Assembly (NCBI RefSeq): GCF_011761185.1
Contig: NZ_JAAOYM010000001.1
Location: forward strand, 3,596,001-3,660,000
Reading direction: 5' to 3'
Length of the DNA: 64,000 nucleotides
Origin: Saccharomonospora amisosensis
GTDB lineage: Bacteria; Actinomycetota; Actinomycetes; Mycobacteriales; Pseudonocardiaceae
Under the pieces are notes generated by a model, which worked only from the letters and a program-made list of their open reading frames with translations, was not told the DNA's origin and searched no databases. Below are positions 51,868 to 59,842 of this stretch, in pieces; positions within the stretch are counted from its first letter, which is position 1, and the number at the start of each line of letters is the position of its first letter. The position numbers and the translations under genes are program-made.

Positions 51868-52509
51868 ATGGACAGTGTCGTTATCGCGACCGAAAGCATC
51901 CCCACCCCTACCGAGCAGTTGCCGCGGCAGCGCGACAATCCGCTGCGGCGGCCCGACATCGACCGTGTGGTCTCCGAGGCGGTACAGGGTGACTCCGCAG
52001 CTGTTCGTCAACTGATCGCCCTGATCACGCCGATCATCACGCGCTACTGCCGAGCCCGGCTCGGTCTGCGCGACCTTGCCTACGTCTCGGCCGACGACGT
52101 CGCGCAGGAGATCTGCTTCGCCGTACTGCGTGCCCTGCCCAACTACCAAGATCGTGGTGGGTCGTTCCTGTTCCTGGTGCACGCCATCGCGTCCAACAAG
52201 GTATCGGACGCATACCGGCTGCTCTCCCGTGACCACAGCGAGCCAACGCCAGAGGTACCCGAGCCGATCGTCAGGGACAACGAACCTGAGCGCCATGCGC
52301 TCAACACAGACCTTGGGCACCGGCTCAACCAGTTGCTGGCTCGGCTGCCATCGACCCAGCGCGAGATCCTCATCCTGCGCGTGGTGGTCGGGTTGTCCGC
52401 GGCGGAGACGGCGCAGGCACTTGGCCTTTCCCCTGCCAACGTGCGCACCTCCCAGCACAGGGCACTGACCCGGCTGCGGGCACTGATCAGCCTGGAAGGC
52501 GAGTTCTGA
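51868..52509 (+). CDS. ECF-type RNA polymerase sigma factor (SigD/ShbA-like)
   Basis: A 213-residue sigma-70 family protein. Region 2 is AVRQLIALITPIITRYCRARLGLRD...SADDVAQEICFAVLRALPNYQDRGGSFLFLVHAIASNKVSDAYR; region 4 is LLARLPSTQREILILRVVVGLSAAETAQALGLSPANVRTSQHRALTRLR. The RYCRAR box and overall layout resemble SigD/ShbA, which in Streptomyces drives the principal sigma gene. The ATG at 51868 has GGGAG 6-7 nt upstream; a longer frame from 51784 is possible but lacks support. No anti-sigma gene is evident next to it. Confidence 0.85.
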   Translation: MDSVVIATESIPTPTEQLPRQRDNPLRRPDIDRVVSEAVQGDSAAVRQLIALITPIITRYCRARLGLRDLAYVSADDVAQEICFAVLRALPNYQDRGGSFLFLVHAIASNKVSDAYRLLSRDHSEPTPEVPEPIVRDNEPERHALNTDLGHRLNQLLARLPSTQREILILRVVVGLSAAETAQALGLSPANVRTSQHRALTRLRALISLEGEF

Positions 52510-52565
52510 CGGGTTTCCCGGCGGCCCGCCGAAAAGACACCGGGTGCATACCGTGGCAGGGTCTG

Positions 52566-52742
52566 ATGAACGACCAGCTCATCGCACATTTCAGGGCGCA
52601 CTGCTTCCGACTGGATCACCTGTTCGACGAACGGTACAGGGCAGCGAGCAAGCGCGTGGAAAGCCTGCGAGCTCCCACGACAACCCGCTGTGGCGCCCCT
52701 GGCTACGGCTGGCGTTTCCGCAAACGGCAGGGGCCAGCGTAG
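52566..52742 (+). CDS. Possible small protein (58 residues), unknown
   Basis: A short frame beginning MNDQLIAHFRAHCFRLDHLF, with an amphipathic helical first half (then DERYRAASKRVESLRAP) and a basic C-terminus (YGWRFRKRQGPA). AGGG lies 5 nt before the ATG. Codon third positions are GC-rich over the first 35 codons, less so later. No family recognised; it follows the sigma factor by 56 bp and may be cotranscribed. Confidence 0.4.
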   Translation: MNDQLIAHFRAHCFRLDHLFDERYRAASKRVESLRAPTTTRCGAPGYGWRFRKRQGPA

Positions 52743-53154
52743 CGAGCAGCACACCTGCCAACCGCGTACCAGCCCTGCGCGACTAGGTAGGGAGCATCCC
52801 TATCCCAGGCAGTCGAATCCCAACCCCGCTCGCTGCCACCGGCGAACCCGCCCATGGCCTGGCGTAGCAGGGCGGTCCCGTTTGACGATGCCGGGAACAC
52901 GAAGGGTGTCCGACTCCGTTCTGAGGGGCGGCGTCAGCACATGTTCGCACGATCTTTAGAGTTGTCTCGAAGCGGTTGAGCAGACAGCCGCAGCGCGCCA
53001 GGCACATCCGGGAGGGCGACGACAACGCCTGGCGCTCGCGCGAAGCGAGAATGCTGTGTGCCGCGCCACCGCGATCTTCGACGCTGGTCGCCGCCGCTTC
53101 ACGGCGTCCTGGGCTTCGCGCGCGTTGTCGCGCCTGCAGACAGAGGGAGCCGCT
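52743..53154 (+). promoter_or_regulatory. Structured leader upstream of the ANTAR gene, with leader hairpin copy 2
   Basis: Successive inverted repeats: TAGGGA-GCA-TCCCTA (52788-52802); GCGGTTGAGCAGACAGCCGC (52972-52991, hexaloop AGCAGA, identical to 50210-50229); GCGCCAGGC...GCCTGGCGC (52995-53035, perfect 9-bp arms); and CTCGC-GCGAA-GCGAG (53035-53049). A possible -10 box TTTAGA (52955-52960) would place the last three in the 5' UTR. ANTAR proteins act on paired RNA hairpins, so this may be an antitermination target. No coding gene is seen here. Confidence 0.5.
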
Positions 53155-53205
53155 ATGAAGCCAGAGCAGAACGTGCCAGTGTCGCCTCGCGACCGCGCAC
53201 GCTGA
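53155..53205 (+). CDS. Possible 16-residue leader peptide
   Basis: ATG at 53155 preceded by GAGGGAG at good spacing; the frame reads MKPEQNVPVSPRDRAR and stops 15 bp before the ANTAR start. It could couple translation to the regulator or be chance. Confidence 0.3.
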   Translation: MKPEQNVPVSPRDRAR

Positions 53206-53220
53206 ACAGGCGGGACGCGC

Positions 53221-53733
53221 GTGGGCCACACCACGGAAGACCGGCAGTTCGCTGGGGAGGACGACCTGCGTAGCCAGGTGGCGCGCCTGCAGGACGAGCT
53301 CACCGGGCTGCGTCGAGCACTGCGCACCCGGGCGACCATCGAACAGGCGATGGGAGTACTCGTCGTCGCGCACCGCTGCTCACCGCAACAAGCTTTCCGT
53401 GTGCTTGTCCGGCTGTCGCAGCAGCACAACATCAAACTGCACCGAATCGCGCAGGTGCTCGTGCGGCTGGCCTCCCGGGTCGAACCCGCACAGATCGAAC
53501 CTCTGCTGCGCCGCGCGGTGGACACCGGCTCGGTGCCGGTGGAGGCGGCGCTGACCACCTCCGACCCCGAACCCGGCACCGACCAGATCGTGCTCGACCT
53601 CGCCCGCAGACTCGTCGACGCCAAGGAGACCGACGAGATCGAGCGAACGATCACCGCCCTGTACGAACTGCTGGTGGAACGGGGGTGGGTTCCCCCCTAC
53701 GACGTGCTGGCCAGCCTGACCGTCGAGGCCTAG
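53221..53733 (+). CDS. ANTAR domain protein (RNA-binding antiterminator type)
   Basis: A 170-residue protein. After a short coiled segment (DLRSQVARLQDELTGLRRAL) the ANTAR domain runs from about residue 30 to 85 (TRATIEQAMGVLVVAHRCSPQQAFRVLVRLSQQHNIKLHRIAQVLV), a three-helix RNA-binding unit. The C-terminal 80 residues are uncharacterised. There is no receiver or GAF domain, so the input signal is not obvious. The GTG start is followed by GHTTEDRQ. The gene ends in a 4-bp overlap with the convergent F420 oxidoreductase. Confidence 0.87.
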   Translation: MGHTTEDRQFAGEDDLRSQVARLQDELTGLRRALRTRATIEQAMGVLVVAHRCSPQQAFRVLVRLSQQHNIKLHRIAQVLVRLASRVEPAQIEPLLRRAVDTGSVPVEAALTTSDPEPGTDQIVLDLARRLVDAKETDEIERTITALYELLVERGWVPPYDVLASLTVEA

Positions 53734-54716
53734 TTCCTCGGTGCCGCCTCCCGCAGCGCGGGCAGCACACTGCGCTTGGCGGCATCGAGGAACTCGTCCT
53801 GGTGCTGTCCACCGATCTGCACGAGCGCCAGATCCGTGAACCCCGCCTCCCAGAACGGCCGAGCGGACTGGACCACCCGCTCCACGTCGGAACCGCACGG
53901 GATGGCCGCAGCCACGTCGTCCTTCGTCACGAACTGGGTGGCACCCGCGAACGCCGCCGTGCCCGGCAGTTCGGCGTTGACTTTCCAGCCGCTGCCGAAC
54001 CACCTGAACTGCGCATGGGCCCTGTCCACGGCGGCCGCCCTGTCGTTGTCCCAGCACACCGGCAACTGCGCGATCTTGCGGCTCGGCTCCTCGCCCGCGT
54101 CCGCCCGCCGGGCGTCCCAACCACGGCACAGCTGCGACTGCGGCTGTACCGCGATCATCGCGTCGGCCATCGGGGCGAACCGGCGCACCGACTGCTCGCC
54201 GGAAACCGCCACCCCGATTGCAGGCCGCACCGGCGGCAGATCCCACAGTTTGGCCGAGTCCACGCGGTAGTGATCGCCGGAGAAGTTGGTGTAGCCGCCG
54301 TCGAACAGTGAGTGGATGATCCGCACCGCCTCGCCGAGCATCTCGTGTCGCACGTTCACCGGCGGCCACCCGTTCCCGACGATGTGTTCGTTGAGGTTTT
54401 CCCCCGCTCCGAGGCCGAGCAGGAATCTGCCGTCCGACAGCAACTGGACCGTCGCCGCCTTCTGTGCCACGACGGCCGGGTGGTAACGCATCGTCGGACA
54501 CGTCACGAACGTCGCCAGCTCCACCCGGTCGGTCACCTGCGCCACCGCTCCCAGCACGCTCCATGCGTAGGGTGAGTGGCCCTGCGAGTCCAGCCACGGC
54601 GAGTGATGATCGCTCATCACCTCGAAGTCGAAACCGGCCTGCTCGGCCGCCGACGCGTGCCCCACCAGCTCACGCGGGCCTGCCTGCTCGGTGAGCAGCG
54701 TGTATCCGAAACGCAC
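53730..54716 (-). CDS. LLM class F420-dependent oxidoreductase
   Basis: A 328-residue luciferase-like TIM-barrel enzyme close to F420-dependent glucose-6-phosphate dehydrogenase: FDFEVMSDHHSPWLDSQGHSPYAWSVLGAVAQ (the SDHxxPW motif), TCPTMRYHPAVVAQKAATVQLLSDGRFLLGLGAGENLNEHIVG and PPVRPAIGVAVSG. Electron carrier F420 is expected; the substrate is unknown. ATG start at 54716. Presence of F420 chemistry supports an actinobacterial host. Confidence 0.9.
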   Translation of the reverse strand: MRFGYTLLTEQAGPRELVGHASAAEQAGFDFEVMSDHHSPWLDSQGHSPYAWSVLGAVAQVTDRVELATFVTCPTMRYHPAVVAQKAATVQLLSDGRFLLGLGAGENLNEHIVGNGWPPVNVRHEMLGEAVRIIHSLFDGGYTNFSGDHYRVDSAKLWDLPPVRPAIGVAVSGEQSVRRFAPMADAMIAVQPQSQLCRGWDARRADAGEEPSRKIAQLPVCWDNDRAAAVDRAHAQFRWFGSGWKVNAELPGTAAFAGATQFVTKDDVAAAIPCGSDVERVVQSARPFWEAGFTDLALVQIGGQHQDEFLDAAKRSVLPALREAAPRN

Positions 54717-54755
54717 TACTCCCCCTGTTCGGTCGGCGTCTCGTCAACGACAGCT

Positions 54756-55055
54756 TCAGCTCGCGGTGGGCTGCAGCTTCTTGCGCCTTGCGATCGCGTC
54801 CCTGCGCTCGGTCTCGTCAAGGCCTCCCCAGACCCCGAACGGCTCCTGAACGGTCAGCGCATGGTGCCTGCACTGCACGATCACCGGGCACGTGCGGCAG
54901 ATTTCCTTGGCCCGTGCCACCCTGTCGGCACGGGCGAACCCACGTTCCCCGTCCGGGTGGAAGAACACGGAGCTGTCGAGGTTGCGGCAGTTGCCGTGTC
55001 GCTGCCACTCCCAGACCTCGGCGACAGGAGTGGGCAGGCGGGACGTGTCCGCCAT
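54756..55055 (-). CDS. WhiB family iron-sulphur regulator (WhiB2/WhmD-like)
   Basis: A 99-residue WhiB protein. The four cluster ligands are Cys 23 (HGNCRN), Cys 53, Cys 56 and Cys 62 (EICRTCPVIVQCRHHAL), followed by the GVWGG turn and a basic tail (RRDAIARRKKL). LDSSVFFHPDGERG is typical of the WhiB/WhmD (WhiB2) group tied to sporulation or septation. The ATG at 55053-55055 lies 12 nt after GGAGGTGATC, an extended match to the anti-Shine-Dalgarno. The frame continues upstream, but family members begin here. Confidence 0.92.
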   Translation of the reverse strand: MADTSRLPTPVAEVWEWQRHGNCRNLDSSVFFHPDGERGFARADRVARAKEICRTCPVIVQCRHHALTVQEPFGVWGGLDETERRDAIARRKKLQPTAS

Positions 55056-55130
55056 CGGTGTGATCACCTCCGTGCTCTCGATGAACCGCGTTGCTGCGGC
55101 CGTGTACCCCGGTTGCGAGAACCTCACACC

Positions 55131-55322
55131 TCAGGTAGCCGGGCGGTTCTCGTCTTCTTCGTCCAGCGGGACCGGTACGGCCTGCTCGGCGACGTCGGCG
55201 GGGTTGGCCTCGAACGGAACCCGCATCCCGGCCCGGTCCACATCCCCCTCGTCGCCGCCGCCCACCGGTTCGCGTTGCTCATCGGCATCCGCATCGGGCA
55301 CCAGGTCGTGGTTCTCGGTCAT
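55131..55322 (-). CDS. Small acidic protein, function unknown
   Basis: 63 residues, beginning MTENHDLVPDADADEQREPV, with about one third Asp/Glu and the stretch VPFEANPADVAEQAVPVP. I recognise this pattern (VPxEAxPADVxEQ) from short conserved actinobacterial proteins of unknown role, often near WhiB or transporter genes. No signal peptide or membrane segment. Confidence 0.65.
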   Translation of the reverse strand: MTENHDLVPDADADEQREPVGGGDEGDVDRAGMRVPFEANPADVAEQAVPVPLDEEDENRPAT

Positions 55323-55387
55323 GATCGGATACGTACCCGCCCTCGCCGGTTTCCAATCCGATCGCCTCGGGGTACACCACGGCCACC

Positions 55388-56413
55388 GTGAACGTGATCA
55401 ACAGCACCTGGCCGGTCGCCCCGTCGGTCGTTGTCCTCGCCGTCGCCGCCGCCGTCATCGGGATCTTCGGCGTGCGGCTGGCGAGAGTTGTCGACCGCCT
55501 CGCCGACCACACCGGCCTCGGTGAGGCGATAGCGGGCATGGTGCTGCTCGCCGGATCTACCTCGCTGGCGGGACTGGTGGTGAGCATCCTCGCCGCGACA
55601 TCGAGCAACGCCAGCCTCGCCATGAGCAACTCGGCGGGCGGCATCGCCGTCCAAACGGCGTTCATCGTGGTGGCTGACCTGGCCTACCGCAGGGCGAACC
55701 TGGAACACGCCGCCGCCTCACTCGCGAACGTGTTCAGCAGCCTTGTGCTGATCGTGATGCTGGCGATCGTGCTGCTCGGTACCACCTCCCCGGACTGGGC
55801 ACCGCTGGGCGTGCACCCGGCGACCGTGCTACTGGTGCTGTGCTACCTCTACGGCCTTGCGCTGACCCGCAAGGTCGGCCAGGACCCGATGTGGCGCCCC
55901 ACTCGAACATCGGCGACCCACGAGGACACGCCGGACCAGGCGGACTCGACCGAACGACTTCCCGTGCTGTGGGCCAAGTTCGCGGCGCTGGCCGGGGTGA
56001 TGCTGGTCGCGGGCTTCGGCGTAGGGCGGGCCGGGGTGTCGCTCAGCGAGCACGGCGCGCTGTCAGGAACCGCGGTGGGGACGCTGTTGACCAGCGTGTC
56101 CACCTCACTGCCGGAGCTGGTCACCACCCTGGCGGCGGTGCGGGCGGGTGCGCTCACTCTGGCTGTGGCGGGCATCGTCGGTGGCAACACGTTCGACCTG
56201 CTGTTCATCGCCGCCGCCGACATCGCCTATCCCGGCGGCTCGCTGTACCACGCCCTCACGCGCACGGACGAGTTCGTGCTGGCGTGGACGATGCTGCTGG
56301 TCGGGATCATCGCGGCCGGGCTCATTCGGCGGCAGCGAGGCGGGATCGGGTTCGAGGGGATCGCCGTCCTGCTGACCTACGTCGCGGGGGTCGTGGTGGT
56401 GTCCATCGGCTGA
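55388..56413 (+). CDS. Sodium/calcium exchanger family membrane protein
   Basis: A 341-residue CaCA-family antiporter with about ten hydrophobic segments in two inverted halves separated by a hydrophilic loop (residues 165-195). Half-repeat motifs are [46 protein letters not shown] and [45 protein letters not shown]; the second is canonical, while the first has lost the usual acidic residue of the GTSxPE motif. The ion is therefore uncertain. GTG start at 55388 without a clear Shine-Dalgarno. Confidence 0.8.
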   Translation: MNVINSTWPVAPSVVVLAVAAAVIGIFGVRLARVVDRLADHTGLGEAIAGMVLLAGSTSLAGLVVSILAATSSNASLAMSNSAGGIAVQTAFIVVADLAYRRANLEHAAASLANVFSSLVLIVMLAIVLLGTTSPDWAPLGVHPATVLLVLCYLYGLALTRKVGQDPMWRPTRTSATHEDTPDQADSTERLPVLWAKFAALAGVMLVAGFGVGRAGVSLSEHGALSGTAVGTLLTSVSTSLPELVTTLAAVRAGALTLAVAGIVGGNTFDLLFIAAADIAYPGGSLYHALTRTDEFVLAWTMLLVGIIAAGLIRRQRGGIGFEGIAVLLTYVAGVVVVSIG

Positions 56414-57897
56414 GGAACGCGCGCCGCCCCTGATGTGTGGAAGTGGAAGTCGCCGGGGTCCACGCGGCGGGTGCGCAGCCAGTACCGCCAGGTGAAACCG
56501 GGCCAGATGGTGCGGTTGACACCTCGGGAGTCGAGGTACCAGCTGCGGCACCCGCCCGTCGACCACACGCCCCTGGCGAGCTGGCGCTGGATCTGGCTGT
56601 TGAACCGGCGCTGCGCTCGCTCACGTACCTCGATGGCGGCGGCTCCGCGCAGCCCCGTGAGCCGGATGGCCTCCGCCACGTAGCGGATCTGCGATTCGAT
56701 CATGAACACGACCGAGTTGTGCCCGAGCCCGGTGTTGGGTCCCAGCAGCAGGAACAGGTTGGGGAAGCCCGCCACGGTGATCCCGAGGTGGGTCTGGATG
56801 CCCTGCGAACGCCACAACGTCGCCAGGTCGCGGCCGTTGCTGCCCCGTACGTCGAGGTGCTCCAGCGCCTCGGTGACCTTGAAGCCCGTGCCGAAGATGA
56901 TCGCGTCGACCTCTCGCTCGACACCGTCGCCGTCCACGATTCCGGAAGCGCTGACCCGGCTGATACCCGTCGTGACAAGCTCGACGTTGTCCCGGGTGAG
57001 CGTGGGGTAGTAGGTGTTGGAGCCCAACACCCGCTTGCAGCCGAGGGTGTAGTCGGGCGTCACCTTCCGTCGCAGCCGCGGGTCTGGGATCTGCCGCTCG
57101 ATGTGCCGTTTCGCCAACCGCTCACCGAGTTGCAACAAGCCGGGACGGCCGTTGAACCCCACGGCGAAGCTCTCGTTGAGCCAGTACAGCGCCGCACGGT
57201 ATGCCGCCAGGGTGGCCGGGAAGCGACGGAACAGCCGCTTGCGACGCTGCGGAATCTCGCCCTCCGGCCTCGGTAACACCCACGGCGGCGTTCGCTGGTA
57301 CACGTCCAGCCGTGCCACGCGGGGCGCGATCTTGGGCACGAACTGCACGGCGCTGGCACCGGTGCCCACCACCGCCACCCGCTTGCCGTCGAGCGGGTAG
57401 TCGTGTTTCCAGCGGGAGGAGTGGAACGTGGTGCCCGCGAAGTCCTGGAGGCCGGGTAGCGCGGGGACGTTCGGTACGTGCAGCGCGCCCGTGCCGTCGA
57501 CGAGGAAGGTGCCGCTGAACTCCTCGCCACCGGCGGTGCGCAGTCGCCAGCGGCAGGCATCGTCGTCCCAGCGGGCGCCGGTGACCTCGACTCCGAACCG
57601 GATGTGCTCGGCGACGCCGTGGTCGTCGGCGAGCCTGCGCAGGTATCGCCAGATTTCCGGTTGTTCGGAGAACGATCGGCTCCAGTCCGGGTTCTGCGCG
57701 AAGGAGAACGAGTACATGTGCGAACGGATGTCGCAGGCACAGCCGGGATAGGTGTTGTCCCGCCAGGTCCCGCCGAGGTCGTCGGCCTTCTCCAGGATCA
57801 CGAAGTCGTGCCTGCCCGCCTGTTTCAGCCGGATGGCCATGCCGAGGCCGGAGAACCCCGAGCCGATGATCACCACTCCGGTCGCCACACCGTCCAT
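56377..57897 (-). CDS. Flavin-containing / Baeyer-Villiger-type monooxygenase
   Basis: A 506-residue class B flavoprotein monooxygenase. FAD site [21 protein letters not shown]; then [25 protein letters not shown]; the Baeyer-Villiger fingerprint [14 protein letters not shown] (FxGxxxHxxxW); NADP site [18 protein letters not shown]; and [20 protein letters not shown]. It likely oxidises ketones or other lipophilic substrates with NADPH and O2. It diverges from a TetR gene that probably represses it. The last 37 bp overlap the convergent exchanger gene. Confidence 0.9.
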   Translation of the reverse strand: MDGVATGVVIIGSGFSGLGMAIRLKQAGRHDFVILEKADDLGGTWRDNTYPGCACDIRSHMYSFSFAQNPDWSRSFSEQPEIWRYLRRLADDHGVAEHIRFGVEVTGARWDDDACRWRLRTAGGEEFSGTFLVDGTGALHVPNVPALPGLQDFAGTTFHSSRWKHDYPLDGKRVAVVGTGASAVQFVPKIAPRVARLDVYQRTPPWVLPRPEGEIPQRRKRLFRRFPATLAAYRAALYWLNESFAVGFNGRPGLLQLGERLAKRHIERQIPDPRLRRKVTPDYTLGCKRVLGSNTYYPTLTRDNVELVTTGISRVSASGIVDGDGVEREVDAIIFGTGFKVTEALEHLDVRGSNGRDLATLWRSQGIQTHLGITVAGFPNLFLLLGPNTGLGHNSVVFMIESQIRYVAEAIRLTGLRGAAAIEVRERAQRRFNSQIQRQLARGVWSTGGCRSWYLDSRGVNRTIWPGFTWRYWLRTRRVDPGDFHFHTSGAARVPQPMDTTTTPAT

Positions 57898-57927
57898 GAC
57901 CGCACCGCCTCGTCGGGGCCCGTACTT

Positions 57928-57945
57928 TACCGGTTACCGCCGGTA
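57928..57945. promoter_or_regulatory. Candidate TetR operator between the monooxygenase and tetR genes
   Basis: TACCGG-TTACCG-CCGGTA: two perfect 6-bp arms around a 6-bp spacer, 31 bp from the monooxygenase start and 28 bp from the TetR start. A TACTAT box (57959-57964) downstream is a likely -10 for a leaderless tetR transcript. Confidence 0.5.
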
Positions 57946-57972
57946 TCCGTTACCTGGCGTACTATCCGGCTC

Positions 57973-58671
57973 GTGGCAGAAGGTGTCAACCGCCGGGACG
58001 GTCGAGCGGAACGGTGGCGCGACCACCGCGCGGCCCGTCGTGCTGCCTTCGTCGATGCCGCGTTCCGCGCGCTGGACGAGCACGGCCCCGACGCCGGAAT
58101 GGCACACCTCGCCAGCGCGGCCGGGGTGTCGAAGCCACGGCTGTATCGCCACTTCGCGGACAAGGCCGACCTCGTCGCCGCCGTGGCCGAGCGGGTCGTG
58201 TCGCTGGTGTGGTGCCGCCTCGAGCCCGCACTGCGAGAACCGGCGCCACCACGCGTGCGGGTACGCGAGGGGGTTCGCGCCTATCTCGGCGTCGTCGCGG
58301 AGCACCCCAACGTCTTCCGCTTCCTGTGCCGCCACCGCTACGCCGAGCAGGCCTCCAGGGACCGCCGGGTCGCCGCCACGGTGATCGCCACGATGCTCTC
58401 CGACCAACTGGACGGCTTCGGTATCGAGTCGGAGGGCGTGCGGCCGTGGGCACACGGCCTCGTCGGCGCGGTGGAGGCGGCGGGCAGCTGGTGGCTCGAC
58501 CATCCCGGGATGGACATCGAGCAGGTCACCGACTACATCACCACGCTCGTGTGGGGCGCGCTGGAAGCCGCGCTACGGGAGGAAGGGGTGCCGCCCGGCG
58601 GCGGGTTCCACGGCACCGGCAACACACCGCAACCGGCGAGAGGAAGGCAGGCGCATGGCAGCCGATCGTGA
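57973..58671 (+). CDS. TetR family transcriptional regulator
   Basis: A 232-residue TetR regulator. The HTH is FVDAAFRALDEHGPDAGMAHLASAAGVSKPRLYRHFADKADLVAAV (about residues 25-70). The C-terminal domain includes VFRFLCRHRYAEQASRD and HGLVGAVEAAGSWWLDH. No Shine-Dalgarno precedes the GTG, but a TACTAT box 9 nt upstream suggests leaderless transcription. It diverges from the Baeyer-Villiger-type monooxygenase; the gap holds an 18-bp palindrome. It overlaps the saccharopine dehydrogenase-like gene by 17 bp. Confidence 0.88.
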   Translation: MAEGVNRRDGRAERWRDHRAARRAAFVDAAFRALDEHGPDAGMAHLASAAGVSKPRLYRHFADKADLVAAVAERVVSLVWCRLEPALREPAPPRVRVREGVRAYLGVVAEHPNVFRFLCRHRYAEQASRDRRVAATVIATMLSDQLDGFGIESEGVRPWAHGLVGAVEAAGSWWLDHPGMDIEQVTDYITTLVWGALEAALREEGVPPGGGFHGTGNTPQPARGRQAHGSRS

Positions 58672-59830
58672 ACACGACCTGGTGTTGTTCGGGGGCACGG
58701 GCTTCACCGGCACGCTGACGGCGGAGTACCTGGCGCGCCACGCACCCGAGGAATGCCGGTGGGCGCTGGCCGGCCGCAACCGGGGCAAGCTCGAGGCGCT
58801 GCGCGACCGGCTCGCCTCGATCAACCCCCGGTGTGCCTCGCTTGCGCTGCTGCACGCAGACGTCACCGAACCGAAGTCGCTGGCCGAAGTGGCCGCGTCC
58901 GCCCGGGTCGTGGCCACCACGGTTGGCCCGTACCTGCACTACGGCGAACCGCTGGTGGCCGCGTGCGCACGGGAGGGCACCGACTACGTCGACCTCACCG
59001 GCGAACCCGAGTTCGTCGACCGCATGTACCTGGCCCACCACGAAACCGCACGCGAAAGCGGCGCTCGCCTGGTACACGCGTGCGGCTTCGACTCGGTACC
59101 GCACGATCTCGGCGTGTACTTCACCGTGCGGCAGTTGCCCGCGGGCGTGCCGCTGACCGTGGAAGGTCAGGTGCGGGCGCGCGCCGAGTTCTCAGGCGGG
59201 ACCTACTCCTCAGCGCTCACCGCGTTCTCCCGCGCTCGGCAGATGGCGCGAACGGCAAGGCAGCGCAGGGCGATCGAGCCACGCGCCGAAGGCAGGCGGG
59301 TCCACCTGCCCAGTTGGCCGCCGAGCAGGGACAGCGACACCGGCAACTGGCTGGTTCCGCTGCCGACGATCGACCCGAGCGTCGTCGGCCGCTCCGCCGC
59401 CGCGCTCGATCGCTACGGCCCCGACTTCACCTATCGGCATTACGCGGCGGTGAAGCGGCTGCCTACGGTCATAGCGGCGGGGCTGGGACTCGGGACGCTC
59501 GCGCTGCTGGCGCAGGTGCCGCCCGCTCGCCGGACGCTGGCAGGGCTGCGCAAGCCCGGCGAGGGGCCCAGCCAGCACAAACGGTCGCGGTCGTGGTTCA
59601 GCGTGCGCTTCGTCGGCGAAGGCGGCGGTAAGCGCGTCGTCACCGAGTTCGCGGGTGGTGATCCCGGTTACGACGAGACGGCGAAGATGCTCGCCGAGTC
59701 GGCGCTGTGCCTGGCCTTCGACGACCTGCCCGACACCTCCGGCCAGGTCACCACCGCGGTGGCGATGGGCGACGCGCTGCTGGATCGCCTCACGGCCGCG
59801 GGCATGACGGTAAGGGTGGTCAGCCGGTAG
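58655..59830 (+). CDS. Saccharopine dehydrogenase-like NAD(P)-binding protein (trans-acting enoyl reductase family)
   Basis: A 391-residue protein with an N-terminal Rossmann fold (DLVLFGGTGFTGTLTAEYLARHAP) and the stretches VGPYLHYGEPLVAACAREGTDYVDLTGEPEFVDRM and HACGFDSVPHDLGVYF, typical of the saccharopine dehydrogenase-like group that includes mycobacterial trans-acting enoyl reductases. A hydrophobic segment near residue 270 may contact membrane or lipid. It is coupled to tetR; together with the monooxygenase this suggests lipid or ketone metabolism. Confidence 0.87.
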   Translation: MAADREHDLVLFGGTGFTGTLTAEYLARHAPEECRWALAGRNRGKLEALRDRLASINPRCASLALLHADVTEPKSLAEVAASARVVATTVGPYLHYGEPLVAACAREGTDYVDLTGEPEFVDRMYLAHHETARESGARLVHACGFDSVPHDLGVYFTVRQLPAGVPLTVEGQVRARAEFSGGTYSSALTAFSRARQMARTARQRRAIEPRAEGRRVHLPSWPPSRDSDTGNWLVPLPTIDPSVVGRSAAALDRYGPDFTYRHYAAVKRLPTVIAAGLGLGTLALLAQVPPARRTLAGLRKPGEGPSQHKRSRSWFSVRFVGEGGGKRVVTEFAGGDPGYDETAKMLAESALCLAFDDLPDTSGQVTTAVAMGDALLDRLTAAGMTVRVVSR

Positions 59831-59842
59831 CGAGGCGCACGA

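Noticed and set aside
52956-53654. 232-codon minus-strand frame over the ANTAR gene
   Set aside because: Ser/Arg-rich shadow of the ANTAR coding sequence with no family features.
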